From positions 1-64,000 of the forward strand of contig QHXQ01000028.1 of assembly GCA_003223935.1 (NCBI GenBank): DNA of 64,000 nt. Direction: 5' to 3'. The notes under the pieces are model-generated. The model did not search any database, was not told the origin of the DNA, and saw only the letters and a list, made by a program, of their open reading frames with translations. Of the stretch, positions 9,356 through 17,959 are shown in pieces. The position numbers and the translations under genes were made by a program. The DNA comes from Acidobacteriota bacterium (lineage in GTDB: Bacteria; Acidobacteriota; Blastocatellia; Pyrinomonadales; Pyrinomonadaceae). The stretch's first letter is position 1; the number at the start of each line of letters is the position of its first letter.

Positions 9356-9860
9356 GCAGGAGAGTTTAACAGAGGGCGCGGCGGTGCGTCATCGCGCTGC
9401 GGCTGAACGCGCCGGAGTGTGGTCTTGTGCCGCGTGAAAATTTTTTTCGCGGGGTGCGAGATTCTCACCAAAATGCGACAAGGCTTAGACGATTTAGGGC
9501 AGAAAGACGGAAATTTGTCACCCGTCAAACGACAAGAATTGTCACTCTGACAACCCTAGTTGACCTGTTGTCAACGGCGGTTGACAGGGTTAAGGTCGAA
9601 CACTGATGAGTGCGTGTTGGTGACACATCGTGATTGCAGTTAAATAAAGCCCCTAAAAGCGGGAGAACCCGGTAGGTCACCGGGTTCCTGATAGGTATGA
9701 TATCTGATAGGGTCGCTCGGCGGGCGGCTGGCATAGCGGCAGGCTATGCTCAGAGAAGTGAAGGCGGCGGGGTCACGGTTCAACTGCTTCCGTGCTTGCC
9801 GCTGTCACTTAAAGCACACCGCGTGCCACGACGAAAATTACTTTTGGAAATCGAGCGCGA
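9356..9860. other. 505-base spacer with several hairpins, no gene called
   Basis: No convincing protein. There is a cluster of TTGAC/GTCAA words at 9535-9600 (GTTGAC, TTGTCAAC, GTTGAC). A perfect hairpin AACCCGGT-AGGTC-ACCGGGTT lies at 9666-9686 and a second, GCATAGC-GGCAG-GCTATGC, at 9731-9749. A C/G-rich stretch follows at 9750-9800. Two stable stems in a leader of this size upstream of lnt could be an RNA element or a terminator pair. I could not match it to a known riboswitch. Confidence 0.5.
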
Positions 9861-10106
9861 TTAGTTGGCTGGCTGTAGCGAAGCGGACGGTGTGACCTTA
9901 GTCTGTTCGTGTGTGCGCTCGGCATGAGCGGGCGCGCGTTCGTCTGCGGCAGTCCAACGGCCGACGAAGATGCCGAGCGCGAAAAAGACGGCCGCGATGA
10001 GCAGCACAGCCAACAGGAGCACAGCCGGCCGGCGCTCGTCGCGCTGAAACTCTGCAAGCGCCGAATGGCGCGCGCCCGCAGCTTCTTCGTGTGCCTCTCT
10101 GCCCAT
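9861..10106 (-). CDS. Small single-pass membrane protein, unknown
   Basis: 81 residues. A polar, charged N-terminus (about 1-27, MGREAHEEAAGARHSALAEF) is followed by one clear transmembrane segment (AVLLLAVLLIAAVFFALGIF, about 29-48), ending in VGRW, and then a short hydrophilic tail. This resembles the membrane-anchor half of SPOR-type or other cell-envelope proteins without the outer domain. No strong ribosome site is visible before ATG 10106. It lies 36 bases after the NfeD-like gene on the same strand. Other frames here are also open, so the call rests on the hydrophobic segment. Confidence 0.5.
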   Translation of the reverse strand: MGREAHEEAAGARHSALAEFQRDERRPAVLLLAVLLIAAVFFALGIFVGRWTAADERAPAHAERTHEQTKVTPSASLQPAN

Positions 10107-10142
10107 GAGAGATAGCTGAACGCGGATGCGACCTTGCTGGTC

Positions 10143-10400
10143 TTAACCTTCCGCTTCGACTTCCAACAGATGCCCGCGCGCCCCGACGACACGCACGCGC
10201 CCGCGCGCAAGCTCGCCGCCTGAACGAACGCATGCGCGCCACAACTCGCCGTCAATCAACACCGCGCCCTCCGGCCGTAAAGCCTCTACGACCGAACCGA
10301 CGCGACCCGTTAGATCAAACATGTGCGGCGCGCGCTTTTTGTGATGCGCGAGCGCTGCAAGCACCGCGAGCGCTAGCAGCAATACAACACTGAGTAGCAC
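10143..10400 (-). CDS. NfeD-like small membrane protein, start uncertain
   Basis: One hydrophobic helix at the N-terminus (VVLLLALAVLAALA) is followed by a beta-rich C-terminal part: TGRVGSVVEALRPEGAVLI, then GELWRACVRSGGEL and VRVVGARGHLLEVEAEG. This is the OB-fold pattern of the NfeD C-terminal domain (GxxGxaxtdLrPxGxvxidGe...). The frame stays open for 75 codons upstream, but that part translates the inverted repeat at 10433-10515 and looks non-genic. GTG 10400 gives an 85-residue protein and is a guess. NfeD proteins work with membrane stomatins/ClpP-like proteases; none is next to it. Confidence 0.55.
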   Translation of the reverse strand: MLLSVVLLLALAVLAALAHHKKRAPHMFDLTGRVGSVVEALRPEGAVLIDGELWRACVRSGGELARGRVRVVGARGHLLEVEAEG

Positions 10401-10432
10401 CAGAGCAAGGATGAAGGCGGAAGAATGGAAAG

Positions 10433-10515
10433 AAACGATGAACGCGGAACGATGCCCGATGAATGACAGACAACTGCTTTTCAATTCATCGTGCATCGTT
10501 CCGCGTGCGTCGTTT
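10433..10515. repeat. Long inverted repeat directly after the TPR gene stop codon
   Basis: Two 32-base arms, 10433-10464 and 10484-10515, pair with about four mismatches. The core of the arms is CGCGGAACGATGC, and the loop is 19 bases. The right arm ends exactly one base before the stop codon of the minus-strand TPR gene, so the transcript folds immediately after its stop. It may serve as a terminator or mRNA-stabilising hairpin. It belongs to the same class of boundary repeats seen elsewhere in the window. Confidence 0.7.
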
Positions 10516-12258
10516 TCATTTCGCGCCGGTCTCAACTTGGCGTTGCAGGGCGATGGCTTCCTGATTGTTGGGGTCGAGTTGGATGGCGGCGCGGGCGTGC
10601 GCGAGAGCCTGCGCGCGGTCGCCACTTTCGAGGAAGATGCGCCCCAAGAGGATGTGCGCGTCTATGAGTTTCTGATCCGACCAGAAGAGCGCGGTCTTCA
10701 AGGAACTGACGGCGCGCGGCAGATCGCCGCGCCGTTGATAGATGCGCCCGATCATCAAGTGCGCCTCGGCGTTCATCGGCTCGATCATCAGCGCGCGGTT
10801 CAACTCCGAGAGCGCGTCGTCGTCGTTGCCCGCTTGATAAAGCTCCTTCGCTTTGGCGAGCGTGTCCTGCGCAGTGGTCGTATCATCCGGCCCCGGCGGC
10901 GGTGTTATGATCGTGATGAAGTCCAAGAGGTCGAACTTATAATTCAAACGGAGCGGCACTTCCGCGATGGATTGCGTCTTCTGCCATTCGGTCTGCGCCT
11001 TCGCGTATTCCGAAAAATAACGACGTGCTTCGTTGTCTGCGGCCGACGCCGGCTCGGTCTGGCCCGTGCGCTCTAGCGCCTTGGCGAAGACGAAGAGCGC
11101 GCCGCCGTCTCGCGGCGCTTGTGTGATGACGGCGCGGAGTTGATCGGCCGCGTCCGCATATTTGCCGGCGAGGAAGAGCGCGTAAGCGTAGTTGTAACGC
11201 ACGTCCGGGTTGTCGGGCGCGGTGTTGCGCGCTTGCTCTAAGAAGTTGAGCGCCTGTTTGAGCAGACGTTCACGCTCGGCCGGCGCTTTCTCTGTGCGCG
11301 CAGCTTGCGCTGAGAGCGCGCCCGCGTTGTTGTAGATGCCTGTGAGCGGCACGTCTGTGGTGAGCGGCGCGAGCGTCGCCAGCGCGTTTTGTAGATCGTG
11401 CAGCCGCCAATAGGCGAGCGCGGCGTAGAAGCTCGCTTCGGCGAAGTGCGGGTCTTTCTTTTGCAGCTTCGTGTAGAACTCGACGGCCTTCTTCCAATCC
11501 TCTTGTTGATAATAAAGCTGACCCAACTCGAACGCCGCTTGCGGATAGACTGCGCCCGCGTTCACCTTCGCATACTCGCGCATCGCGTTCTGCAAATAGG
11601 CTGAGCGCTTCTCCTTGTCATCCGTCATGATGCCTTTGGCGTAGCTCTCGAAAGCGCGGCGCGGCACTTTCGTCGCTTGCTCCAGAATCTTATTTAGCGA
11701 GAAGGGCAGCGCCTTGTCGCGTTGGTAGAGAATCTGATAGGCGAGCGTGCCTTGCACCTTTTGCAGATTGCCGAGCGTGTCGCCGAAGTCGAAGGGTCGC
11801 CAGCCCCAACGCCCGTCAATCATGTCGCCCATCAACCGGCCTTCGTTGACGCTGATGACGCGCGCCGTGCCGTGCACGTTCGAGAGCGTCTTGTCGTCCT
11901 GATTCGGCGTCACGTCGTATGTGCCGAGCACGACCATCGTCGCTTTGGCTTCCTTCGCGATCTTGATCGCCGTCGCGCGCGAAGGCACGGCCGAGATCGG
12001 CAGGCGCAGGCGTTGATAGGTCAACTCGCGCTCGTCGGTCGAGATGACGGACAGGCCGGGCACGTTCAATAGCTCCGTCAACTCGTCCGCAAAACTCGCG
12101 CCGATCCAGTTGAACTCGCCCTTGTTAGATTGATTCTCGAACGGCAACACGATGACGACATCGTTGCCCCGCACCGTCTGCGTCTGCGCGCTTGATGCAG
12201 CGCCGAAGCATAAAAGGGCAAGCGCGATTGTTAGTAAGCTGGTTGTGCGTCTGAACAT
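10516..12258 (-). CDS. Exported TolB-N/FlgO-like domain plus TPR protein
   Basis: 580 residues from ATG 12258, which opens a clean Sec signal (FRRTTSLLTIALALLCFGAA, cut near SSAQ); the open frame continues 30 codons upstream without signal character. The first domain (about 30-165: DVVIVLPFENQSNKGEFNWI, GASFADELTELL) is the FlgO/CsgG/TolB-N type found in envelope proteins. The rest is a chain of TPR units, for example AAFELGQLYYQQEDWKKAVEF, ending with LLGRIFLESGDRAQALAHAR. TPRs are protein-binding scaffolds, so the likely role is in an envelope complex, with the partner unknown. GAAGAG lies about ten bases before the start. Confidence 0.75.
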   Translation of the reverse strand: MFRRTTSLLTIALALLCFGAASSAQTQTVRGNDVVIVLPFENQSNKGEFNWIGASFADELTELLNVPGLSVISTDERELTYQRLRLPISAVPSRATAIKIAKEAKATMVVLGTYDVTPNQDDKTLSNVHGTARVISVNEGRLMGDMIDGRWGWRPFDFGDTLGNLQKVQGTLAYQILYQRDKALPFSLNKILEQATKVPRRAFESYAKGIMTDDKEKRSAYLQNAMREYAKVNAGAVYPQAAFELGQLYYQQEDWKKAVEFYTKLQKKDPHFAEASFYAALAYWRLHDLQNALATLAPLTTDVPLTGIYNNAGALSAQAARTEKAPAERERLLKQALNFLEQARNTAPDNPDVRYNYAYALFLAGKYADAADQLRAVITQAPRDGGALFVFAKALERTGQTEPASAADNEARRYFSEYAKAQTEWQKTQSIAEVPLRLNYKFDLLDFITIITPPPGPDDTTTAQDTLAKAKELYQAGNDDDALSELNRALMIEPMNAEAHLMIGRIYQRRGDLPRAVSSLKTALFWSDQKLIDAHILLGRIFLESGDRAQALAHARAAIQLDPNNQEAIALQRQVETGAK

Positions 12259-12553
12259 CACGGCAAATATCTCTTCAAGATTGAATAAAAACTTAGAGGC
12301 CGGCGGCGCGTCTTTAGAAACTGCAAGGCGGCGGCGGCCTCGTCTCACGATCCTTTGTGCCGGTGCGTCCGGCTTAATCCGTTAGCATACTCGCGCCAAA
12401 AGCAAACCCCGCGTTGCCTTAATAATTGAGCTTAGTTTGACACAACGAACAGATTCGGTGCAACCGATTCGCGGCGCGGCGGACGCTGTGGCGTGCAGCA
12501 ATCTGCCGCAAAATCCGCCGGAAAATAGATGAATTTGCGGCTCGTCTCGTTGC

Positions 12554-13660
12554 TCAACGCACGGCTTTAACTTCTGCCTGCGCGCTCTCGCCAAGTACCT
12601 GCTCAATGGCTGCGACGACGCGCTCGACGGGCACGCGCCGGATACATTGCGCCACGCCAAACTCTTTGCACGTGTAACCCGGACACGGCGCGCACGCCAT
12701 CTCTTCGCGCACGACCATGGCGGGCGCGTTCGTCCAAGGCCGCCAGTGCGCGACGTTCGACGAGCCGAAGATGACGACCGAAGGTGTCTTGACCGCCGCC
12801 GCGATATGCGCGATGCCGCTATCATTGCCGACGAACAGACGCGCACGCGCGCCGAGCGCGGTCACTTCGGGCAGAGACAGATCAGCGAAGGTTTGAATTG
12901 GCGCGGACGCAACGCGGCGTAAGTTGTTGACGACCTCTGTCTCCGGCGGCGCGGCGATGGCGACGGCCGGCAGTCCGCGCGCGTGCAGGACTTCGACGAC
13001 GCGCGCAAAGTTCTCCGTCGCCCATTGCTTCGAGTCGAACGCGGCGGCCGGATGGACGAGTGCGAACGGCGCAGACGCATCAATGCCTGCGGCACGTAGT
13101 CGCGCACGGACGCTTGCGTCAGCATCATTCGTCACGACGAGTCGCGTCGGCGGTCTGTCCGTGACGGGCACACCCGTCCAACCCAAGAGCGCGAGTTGTT
13201 GTTCGACCGAATGCGTCTTCTCACGCCCCCATAACTGACTCGATAGCGGCGCGCGGTGATTGTAGAGCTGGCTGTATTGATAATAAGCGTAGCCGACGCG
13301 ATGACGCGCGCCCGATGCGCGCACCATGAGCGTCGCCGTCGTGCCGCCGTGCAGATTGTAGGCCACGTCGTAGTGCGTCGCGCGCAACTGACGCGCAACC
13401 TGTATGCGCGATAGCGCGCTGCCGCGCTCGACTCTGATCACGTTATCAACCGCATCGAACCCTTCAAGCACGGGTGCGACCCAATCTTCGAGCACGATGT
13501 CAATGCGCGCACGGGGCAGAAAGCGACGCAGACTATCGAGCGCAGGCGTGGCGAGCACCGTATCGCCAATCGAGCGCAGACGCACAACCAGCACACGCCG
13601 CACGCGCTGCCAATCCCAACGCGCCGGCCCCAACGGCTCTGCTCCGTCATGCAATCCCAT
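12554..13660 (-). CDS. waaF: Glycosyltransferase family 9, heptosyltransferase II-like
   Basis: 368 residues. The GT-B fold N-terminal signature RRVLVVRLRSIGDTVLATPA is typical of ADP-heptose:LPS heptosyltransferases. The C-terminal half has FVGNDSGIAHIAAAVKTPSV followed by FGSSNVAHWRPW, the nucleotide-sugar site. A Cys-containing loop (MACAPCPGYTC) near the end is common in WaaF-type proteins. It transfers heptose to the inner core of LPS on the cytoplasmic face. The first ~24 residues before the Rossmann strand are extra and the start has no ribosome site. It is 50 bases from the GT2 gene on the same strand and near a second GT9 gene, so the WaaF subtype is inferred from context. Confidence 0.8.
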   Translation of the reverse strand: MGLHDGAEPLGPARWDWQRVRRVLVVRLRSIGDTVLATPALDSLRRFLPRARIDIVLEDWVAPVLEGFDAVDNVIRVERGSALSRIQVARQLRATHYDVAYNLHGGTTATLMVRASGARHRVGYAYYQYSQLYNHRAPLSSQLWGREKTHSVEQQLALLGWTGVPVTDRPPTRLVVTNDADASVRARLRAAGIDASAPFALVHPAAAFDSKQWATENFARVVEVLHARGLPAVAIAAPPETEVVNNLRRVASAPIQTFADLSLPEVTALGARARLFVGNDSGIAHIAAAVKTPSVVIFGSSNVAHWRPWTNAPAMVVREEMACAPCPGYTCKEFGVAQCIRRVPVERVVAAIEQVLGESAQAEVKAVR

Positions 13661-13667
13661 AAAAGCT

Positions 13668-13728
13668 GTGACAAGTGACGAGTGACGAGTGACAAGCTAA
13701 AAGCTTTGTCTTACTTATCACTCGTTAC
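13668..13728. repeat. Heptamer repeat between the two LPS glycosyltransferase genes
   Basis: Five units run GTGACAA GTGACGA GTGACGA GTGACAA GCTAAAA (13668-13702), and two inverted units TTATCAC TCGTTAC close the element at 13715-13728. The inverted arm encodes the last residues of the GT2 protein (IVTSDK-stop), so the element again spans a stop codon. Confidence 0.75.
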
Positions 13729-14490
13729 TATCTTTGAATTTTGCAGTTCCCACAGCATCAGATATTTCAAAAAAACGTGATGTGCAGCGAAGGTGGCGAT
13801 GCTGAAGCCGGCCAAGCCGTCGCGCCAACCGCCCTTGAGAATAAAGTTGCGAATGAAGGTGGCCGGCCCGACCGTGGCGATCTGCCAAGGCGTCGTGCGG
13901 CGGCCCTGCTCGAACATCTTGCGGGCGGCGAGCGGCGCGTAACGCTCGCCGATCATGCGATGATGATGCGCGGCATCGCTCACGGTGTAGTGCAAAATAT
14001 CTCCCTGCAAAATCTCTTTGCGCGCATCGGGCGCGAGCTTGACTGATTCGTGTATGTACGCGCCCTCCCAACGCCCGCGCGATCTTCTGTAGAGACGTAG
14101 CTGCCAATCGGGATACCAACCGCCGCCGCGAATCCAACGCCCCATATAAAACGCGCGCCGCGCCATCGCATAACCGTCGGCCAGTTGCGCCTCGTTCGTG
14201 TAGAGCAAATCTTCGATTGAGGCGCGTAGTTCAATCGAGACGCGCTCGTCCGCATCGAGACTGAAAATCCAATCGTGTTGGGCCTCGTCCGCCGCAAACT
14301 GCTTCTGCGCGGCGAAGCCCGGCCACGCGCGCTCGATGACGCGCGCACCGCAAGCTTGCGCGATCTCGCGCGTCGCATCGGTCGAGCCTGAGTCAACCAC
14401 CAGAATCTCGTCCGCCCACGCGACCGACTCACAGGCGGCGCGGATGTTGTCGGCTTCGTTAAATGTGATGATCGTGGCTGTGATCTTCAA
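13711..14490 (-). CDS. Glycosyltransferase family 2, LPS core type
   Basis: 259 residues, GT-A fold. The N-terminus ITATIITFNEADNIRAACES and the acceptor/nucleotide motifs VVDSGSTDATREIA and FSLDADERVS are diagnostic; the DAD carries the metal-binding Asp residues. RGGGWYPDWQLRLYRRSRGR is the pattern of the WaaE/KdtX-type beta-1,4-glucosyltransferases that decorate inner-core heptose. A C-terminal hydrophobic segment (FIRNFILKGGWRDGLAGFSI) suggests membrane association. It lies upstream of the heptosyltransferase on the same strand and is divergent from the oxygenase gene. The last few residues derive from the heptamer repeat. Confidence 0.85.
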   Translation of the reverse strand: MKITATIITFNEADNIRAACESVAWADEILVVDSGSTDATREIAQACGARVIERAWPGFAAQKQFAADEAQHDWIFSLDADERVSIELRASIEDLLYTNEAQLADGYAMARRAFYMGRWIRGGGWYPDWQLRLYRRSRGRWEGAYIHESVKLAPDARKEILQGDILHYTVSDAAHHHRMIGERYAPLAARKMFEQGRRTTPWQIATVGPATFIRNFILKGGWRDGLAGFSIATFAAHHVFLKYLMLWELQNSKIVTSDK

Positions 14491-14640
14491 AGCGGTGTCT
14501 CGGAAACTGACGCGACATAACTTTCCATCTGTCTGCCAGCAGTGTCAAGTGACTCGCTCTGGCACGCACGCTTGCGAGCCTGTGCGGGCGGAGATTAAAC
14601 TCACAAAGATCGGCTTGCGAAGTTTGGAGCGAGTTATTAG

Positions 14641-15285
14641 ATGGAGCAGTCTGCGATTATCAACTTGGACGCTTTGCGCGCCGCGCCGCTCAACGAAAGC
14701 CCGTTTCCGTTTGTCGTCGTGCCGAATTTTGTGCGCGCCGAATACATGGCGGCGGTCGCGCGAGATTTCCCCGACATCAGAGCGCGCGGCAGCTTTCCGT
14801 TGAACAAAGCGGCGGGCGGCGAAAACTTCAAACGTCTGACCGATGAACTAGGCAGCGATGCCTTGCGCCACGCTATCGAGGAGAAGTTTGCGCTCAGCTT
14901 GGATGATCGATTGACGCTGATCACCGTGCGCGGCATCGCAGACAAACGCGACGGGCGCATCCACACCGATACGAAATCAAAATTCTTAACGCTGCTCCTT
15001 TATCTCAACCCAATGTGGGAGGCTGAAGGCGGACAACTGCGCATCTTAAAAAACGGCCGCGATCTCGACGACTACGTGGTCGAGATACCGCCGACCTTCG
15101 GCACCTGCCTGATCTTCAAAGTCACAGACAACTGCTGGCACGGGCACAAATCTTTTCGCGGCGCGCGGCGTGTGCTGCAACTGAACTACATCCGCGATGA
15201 AGCCGCGCTCAATCGTCATCAGTTGCGCCACAATCTCACGGCGCGGCTGAAGCATCTGAGACAGTTATTCACGAACAGCAATTAA
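14641..15285 (+). CDS. 2OG-Fe(II) oxygenase
   Basis: 214 residues. The jelly-roll signature of Fe(II)/2-oxoglutarate hydroxylases is visible: H108-x-D110 in RIHTDTKSKF, the strand LTLLLYLNPMWEAEGGQLRI, the third ligand His167 in NCWHGHKSF, and downstream Arg residues for 2OG. The resemblance is to prolyl-4-hydroxylase-like bacterial enzymes. The substrate is unknown. Its position between a GT2 gene (divergent) and WaaC (26 bases downstream, same strand) suggests hydroxylation of an LPS core sugar, fatty acid or related precursor; this is inference. TGGAG lies upstream of the start. Confidence 0.8.
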   Translation: MEQSAIINLDALRAAPLNESPFPFVVVPNFVRAEYMAAVARDFPDIRARGSFPLNKAAGGENFKRLTDELGSDALRHAIEEKFALSLDDRLTLITVRGIADKRDGRIHTDTKSKFLTLLLYLNPMWEAEGGQLRILKNGRDLDDYVVEIPPTFGTCLIFKVTDNCWHGHKSFRGARRVLQLNYIRDEAALNRHQLRHNLTARLKHLRQLFTNSN

Positions 15286-15311
15286 GCGCTCAACAGCAAT
15301 CAGTCTTACAT

Positions 15312-16358
15312 ATGATGCGTGTTTTAATCGTTCGTCTCTCGTCAATGGGAGATTTAGTCCAGACCTTGCCGGCGCTCACAGACGCGGCCCGCGCGCGGCC
15401 CGGCATACGCTTCGATTGGGTCGTGGATGAATCGTTCGCACAGGTCGCGACTTGGCATCCGAATGTTGAGACCGTCATCGCCAGCGCCTTTCGTCGTTGG
15501 CGACGCGAACCACTCAGCGCTTACCGGAGCGGCGAACCCACAGCCTTCTTAAAAAAATTGCGCGCGCAAAAATATGATCTGATCGTTGACGTGCAGTGCG
15601 AGTTAAAGAGCGCGCTGGCGGCGCGACTGGCGCGAGGGCCACGTCATGGTTACGACCGCGCTTCGGTGCATGAATGGGGCGCGCAGTTCGCGTATCAGCG
15701 CAAGTATTCGGTCTCGAAACAGCAACACTCGATCCAACGCATGCGCGAGTTGCTGGCCCGCGCGCTCGGCTATTCGTATCTGGCGGCCGAGCTTGATTAC
15801 GGCATTGACCGCGCGCGGCTGGGCGCGCCCGCGCTCGCACTGCTTGAACCGTTTTTAGTTTTCATCCACAGCACCAGTTGGACATCGAAGTGCTGGCCTG
15901 ACGCTTACTGGCGCGCCTTAACTGAACGAGCGACGGCCGCAGGTCTCGGCGTCGTGCTGCCTTGGGGGAACGAAGCCGAGCGGCAACGCGCCTTGCGGAT
16001 CGCGGGCGCGAATAAAAGGGCCATCGTGTTGCCCTCGCTGTCGCTTACAGAAAAGGCCGCCATCATCGCCCGTGCTGCGGCGACGGTTGGTTTAGACACG
16101 GGCCTCAGTCACATCGCCGCCGCGCTGGATATTCCATCGGTCACGATCTACGGCGCGACCGACCCCGCACGTTGCGGCGCGTTGGGCGGTCGTCAACTCC
16201 ATCTCGCCTCAGATTTTGCCTGCGTGAACTGTCATCAGACCACCTGCACACACAAGGACGCCGTCGGCACAGAGCCGGCCTGTCTCGTCGGCATCACCCC
16301 GCAGCGCGTCTGGACGGAGCTACAACAGTTGCTGAACGAAGTGACGGTTTACGCTTGA
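15312..16358 (+). CDS. waaC: LPS heptosyltransferase I
   Basis: 348 residues, GT-B fold. The whole N-terminal third follows the WaaC pattern: RVLIVRLSSMGDLVQTLPAL, then GIRFDWVVDESFAQ, and AFRRWRREPL. The ADP-heptose site is in VGLDTGLSHIAAALDIPSV followed by YGATDPARCGALGG. WaaC attaches the first L-glycero-D-manno-heptose to Kdo2-lipid A. The C-terminus holds several Cys (FACVNCHQTTCTHKD), a loop frequent in related GT9 enzymes. Two ATGs in a row (15312, 15315) leave a one-residue uncertainty. With the GT9 and GT2 genes it implies that the organism makes a heptose-containing LPS core. Confidence 0.88.
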   Translation: MMRVLIVRLSSMGDLVQTLPALTDAARARPGIRFDWVVDESFAQVATWHPNVETVIASAFRRWRREPLSAYRSGEPTAFLKKLRAQKYDLIVDVQCELKSALAARLARGPRHGYDRASVHEWGAQFAYQRKYSVSKQQHSIQRMRELLARALGYSYLAAELDYGIDRARLGAPALALLEPFLVFIHSTSWTSKCWPDAYWRALTERATAAGLGVVLPWGNEAERQRALRIAGANKRAIVLPSLSLTEKAAIIARAAATVGLDTGLSHIAAALDIPSVTIYGATDPARCGALGGRQLHLASDFACVNCHQTTCTHKDAVGTEPACLVGITPQRVWTELQQLLNEVTVYA

Positions 16359-16474
16359 ACTTGACCTCGCTACAACATGCTAATTAAAGTGAGTCTCCTT
16401 TATCTGCTTCTTTGCAGCGTAGCGTCGTCCTTGTGATTGGATAGTCTGCGCATTTCGGTCTAAACACTACCCAC

Positions 16475-16951
16475 ATGCTTAGAAACGAGGCCATAACAAG
16501 AAAAGACCTAATTGATCCTCAGCTCGCTAAAGCGGGTTGGAATCTTTACGACCTGACGCAAGTGGGTCTTGAAATCCCTGTTGATGGCTACGACGCTGAG
16601 CCGTGGAACGGCGTAACGGACTATTGCCTGTATCGCGCTAATGGTGAGGTCTTAGCAATCGTCGAGGCAAAACGGCAGAGCCGCAGCCCGCAAAGAGCAC
16701 GCGCACAGGCATTGCATTACGTGACAGAAATAGGCAAGAGGCAAAGCTTTCAACCCTTTGCTTTCCTCGCCAATGGTCTGGAAATAATCTACTGGCATGT
16801 AGGCCACGCTGCCCCGCGTGATGTTTCAGGATTCTTCTCGCGCGCTGACCTAGAGCGGCTGCTCTTCATTGACCAAAACAAAACGCCACTGGCAGGGACT
16901 AAAATCTACAGACGAAAGCCATCACGGGCTACGATAGCGATTCGGGCATGA
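16475..16951 (+). pseudogene. hsdR': Truncated type I restriction subunit R (nuclease part only)
   Basis: The first ~145 residues are the N-terminal nuclease domain of HsdR: RKDLIDPQLAKAGWNLYDLT, GYDAEPWNGVTDYCLY and VLAIVEAKRQ, the latter two being the PD-(D/E)xK core (Asp, then Glu-x-Lys). Similarity runs to LERLLFIDQNKTPL and then stops; the DEAD-box helicase motor that should follow is absent. The final residues (RKPSRATIAIRA) read out of frame through the start of hsdM. The gene was therefore cut by a deletion that joined it to hsdM. Without the motor it cannot act as a type I restriction enzyme; a free nuclease domain might still be made. Confidence 0.8.
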
Positions 16952-17938
16952 CGATGTTGCGCATCGGTTCGATGAACCTGATGCTGCACGGTTTGAATCA
17001 GCCGCGCTTTCATTATGCCGATACGCTGTCGAAAGATTTCAAGGAGCGGCGGCAGTATGACGTGGTGTTGGCGAATCCGCCGTTCAAAGGTGCGGTTGAT
17101 ACGTCGTCGGTCGGCGACGATCTGCCGGTGCGCTACAAAAAGACGGAGTTGCTGTTTTTTGCACCTGTTCCTGCGCCTGCTTGAGATGGGCGGGCGGTGC
17201 GCGGCCATTTCGCCGGACGGCGTGCTGTTCGGTTCGAGTAACGCGCACGTCGAGACGCGCAAGAAGTTGATCGAAGAGAACCGGCTTGAGGCGGTCGTCT
17301 CGATGCCGTCGGGCGTGTTCAAGCCATACGCGGGCGTGTCAACGGCGGTGCTTATCTTCACCAAAGGCGGCGAGACCGACCGCATCTGGTTCTACGACAT
17401 GGAGCACGACGGCTACTCGCTCGACGACAAGCGGCAGAAGGTTGCGGAGAACGACATCCCGGACATTCTCCTCTGTTGGCAGCACCGGCATGATTTCGAT
17501 TTCACACAGCAGCGCGCCGCACGACTCGCGGAATTGAAAAAGCAGATCGCACCGCTCAAAGCCGAACGCCTTGAGATTCAGCGCGAGATCAACCGGCTGA
17601 CGTTCGAGCAGGCGATTGCGCCGGAAGGCGACGAAGCGGCCCGCCGCGCGCTCGAAGCGGACGAAGCGAAACTTGCGGCCCTGCATGAACATCTCGCGCC
17701 ATTGCAGACGGAGATCAATCAACTCAGCCGCCAGTTCTGGGTGACGAAAGAGCAGGTGCGGGCGAACAAGTACGACCTTTCGGCAAGTCGCTACCGGCAA
17801 CTTGAACAGGATGACGCTTTTTATGACGAGCCGCAGGTGACGCTTGAAAGATTGGTGAAATTGGAGCAAGTTATGAACGCGGAGCTTGACGAACTGCGGG
17901 GAATGCTGCCAGCCGGCAGCGAGGCGGTGAAGGCGTGA
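16912..17938 (+). pseudogene. 'hsdM: Broken type I methyltransferase subunit M
   Basis: Homology begins abruptly at KAITGYDSDSGMTMLRIGSM and continues with [13 protein letters not shown] (catalytic NPPF, motif IV), then [20 protein letters not shown] and [20 protein letters not shown]. The upstream half, with the SAM-binding DPACGTGGF motif I, is gone. There is also a frameshift at 17154-17159: six Ts where five would keep [13 protein letters not shown] in one frame. The C-terminal ~150 residues form a coiled coil ([20 protein letters not shown]) and end with [20 protein letters not shown]. Lack of motif I means no methylation. The first half, to 17184, and the second, from 17015, are open in different frames. 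Confidence 0.85.
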
Positions 17939-17959
17939 GCGCGACGGAGGCTAAAGGCG

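Noticed and set aside
9525-9734. 69-codon open frame on the minus strand before lnt
   Set aside because: No ribosome site; it crosses both hairpins and has no protein-like features.
9660-9800. c-di-AMP, c-di-GMP or cobalamin riboswitch
   Set aside because: The conserved core bases of these classes could not be found; only generic hairpins are seen.
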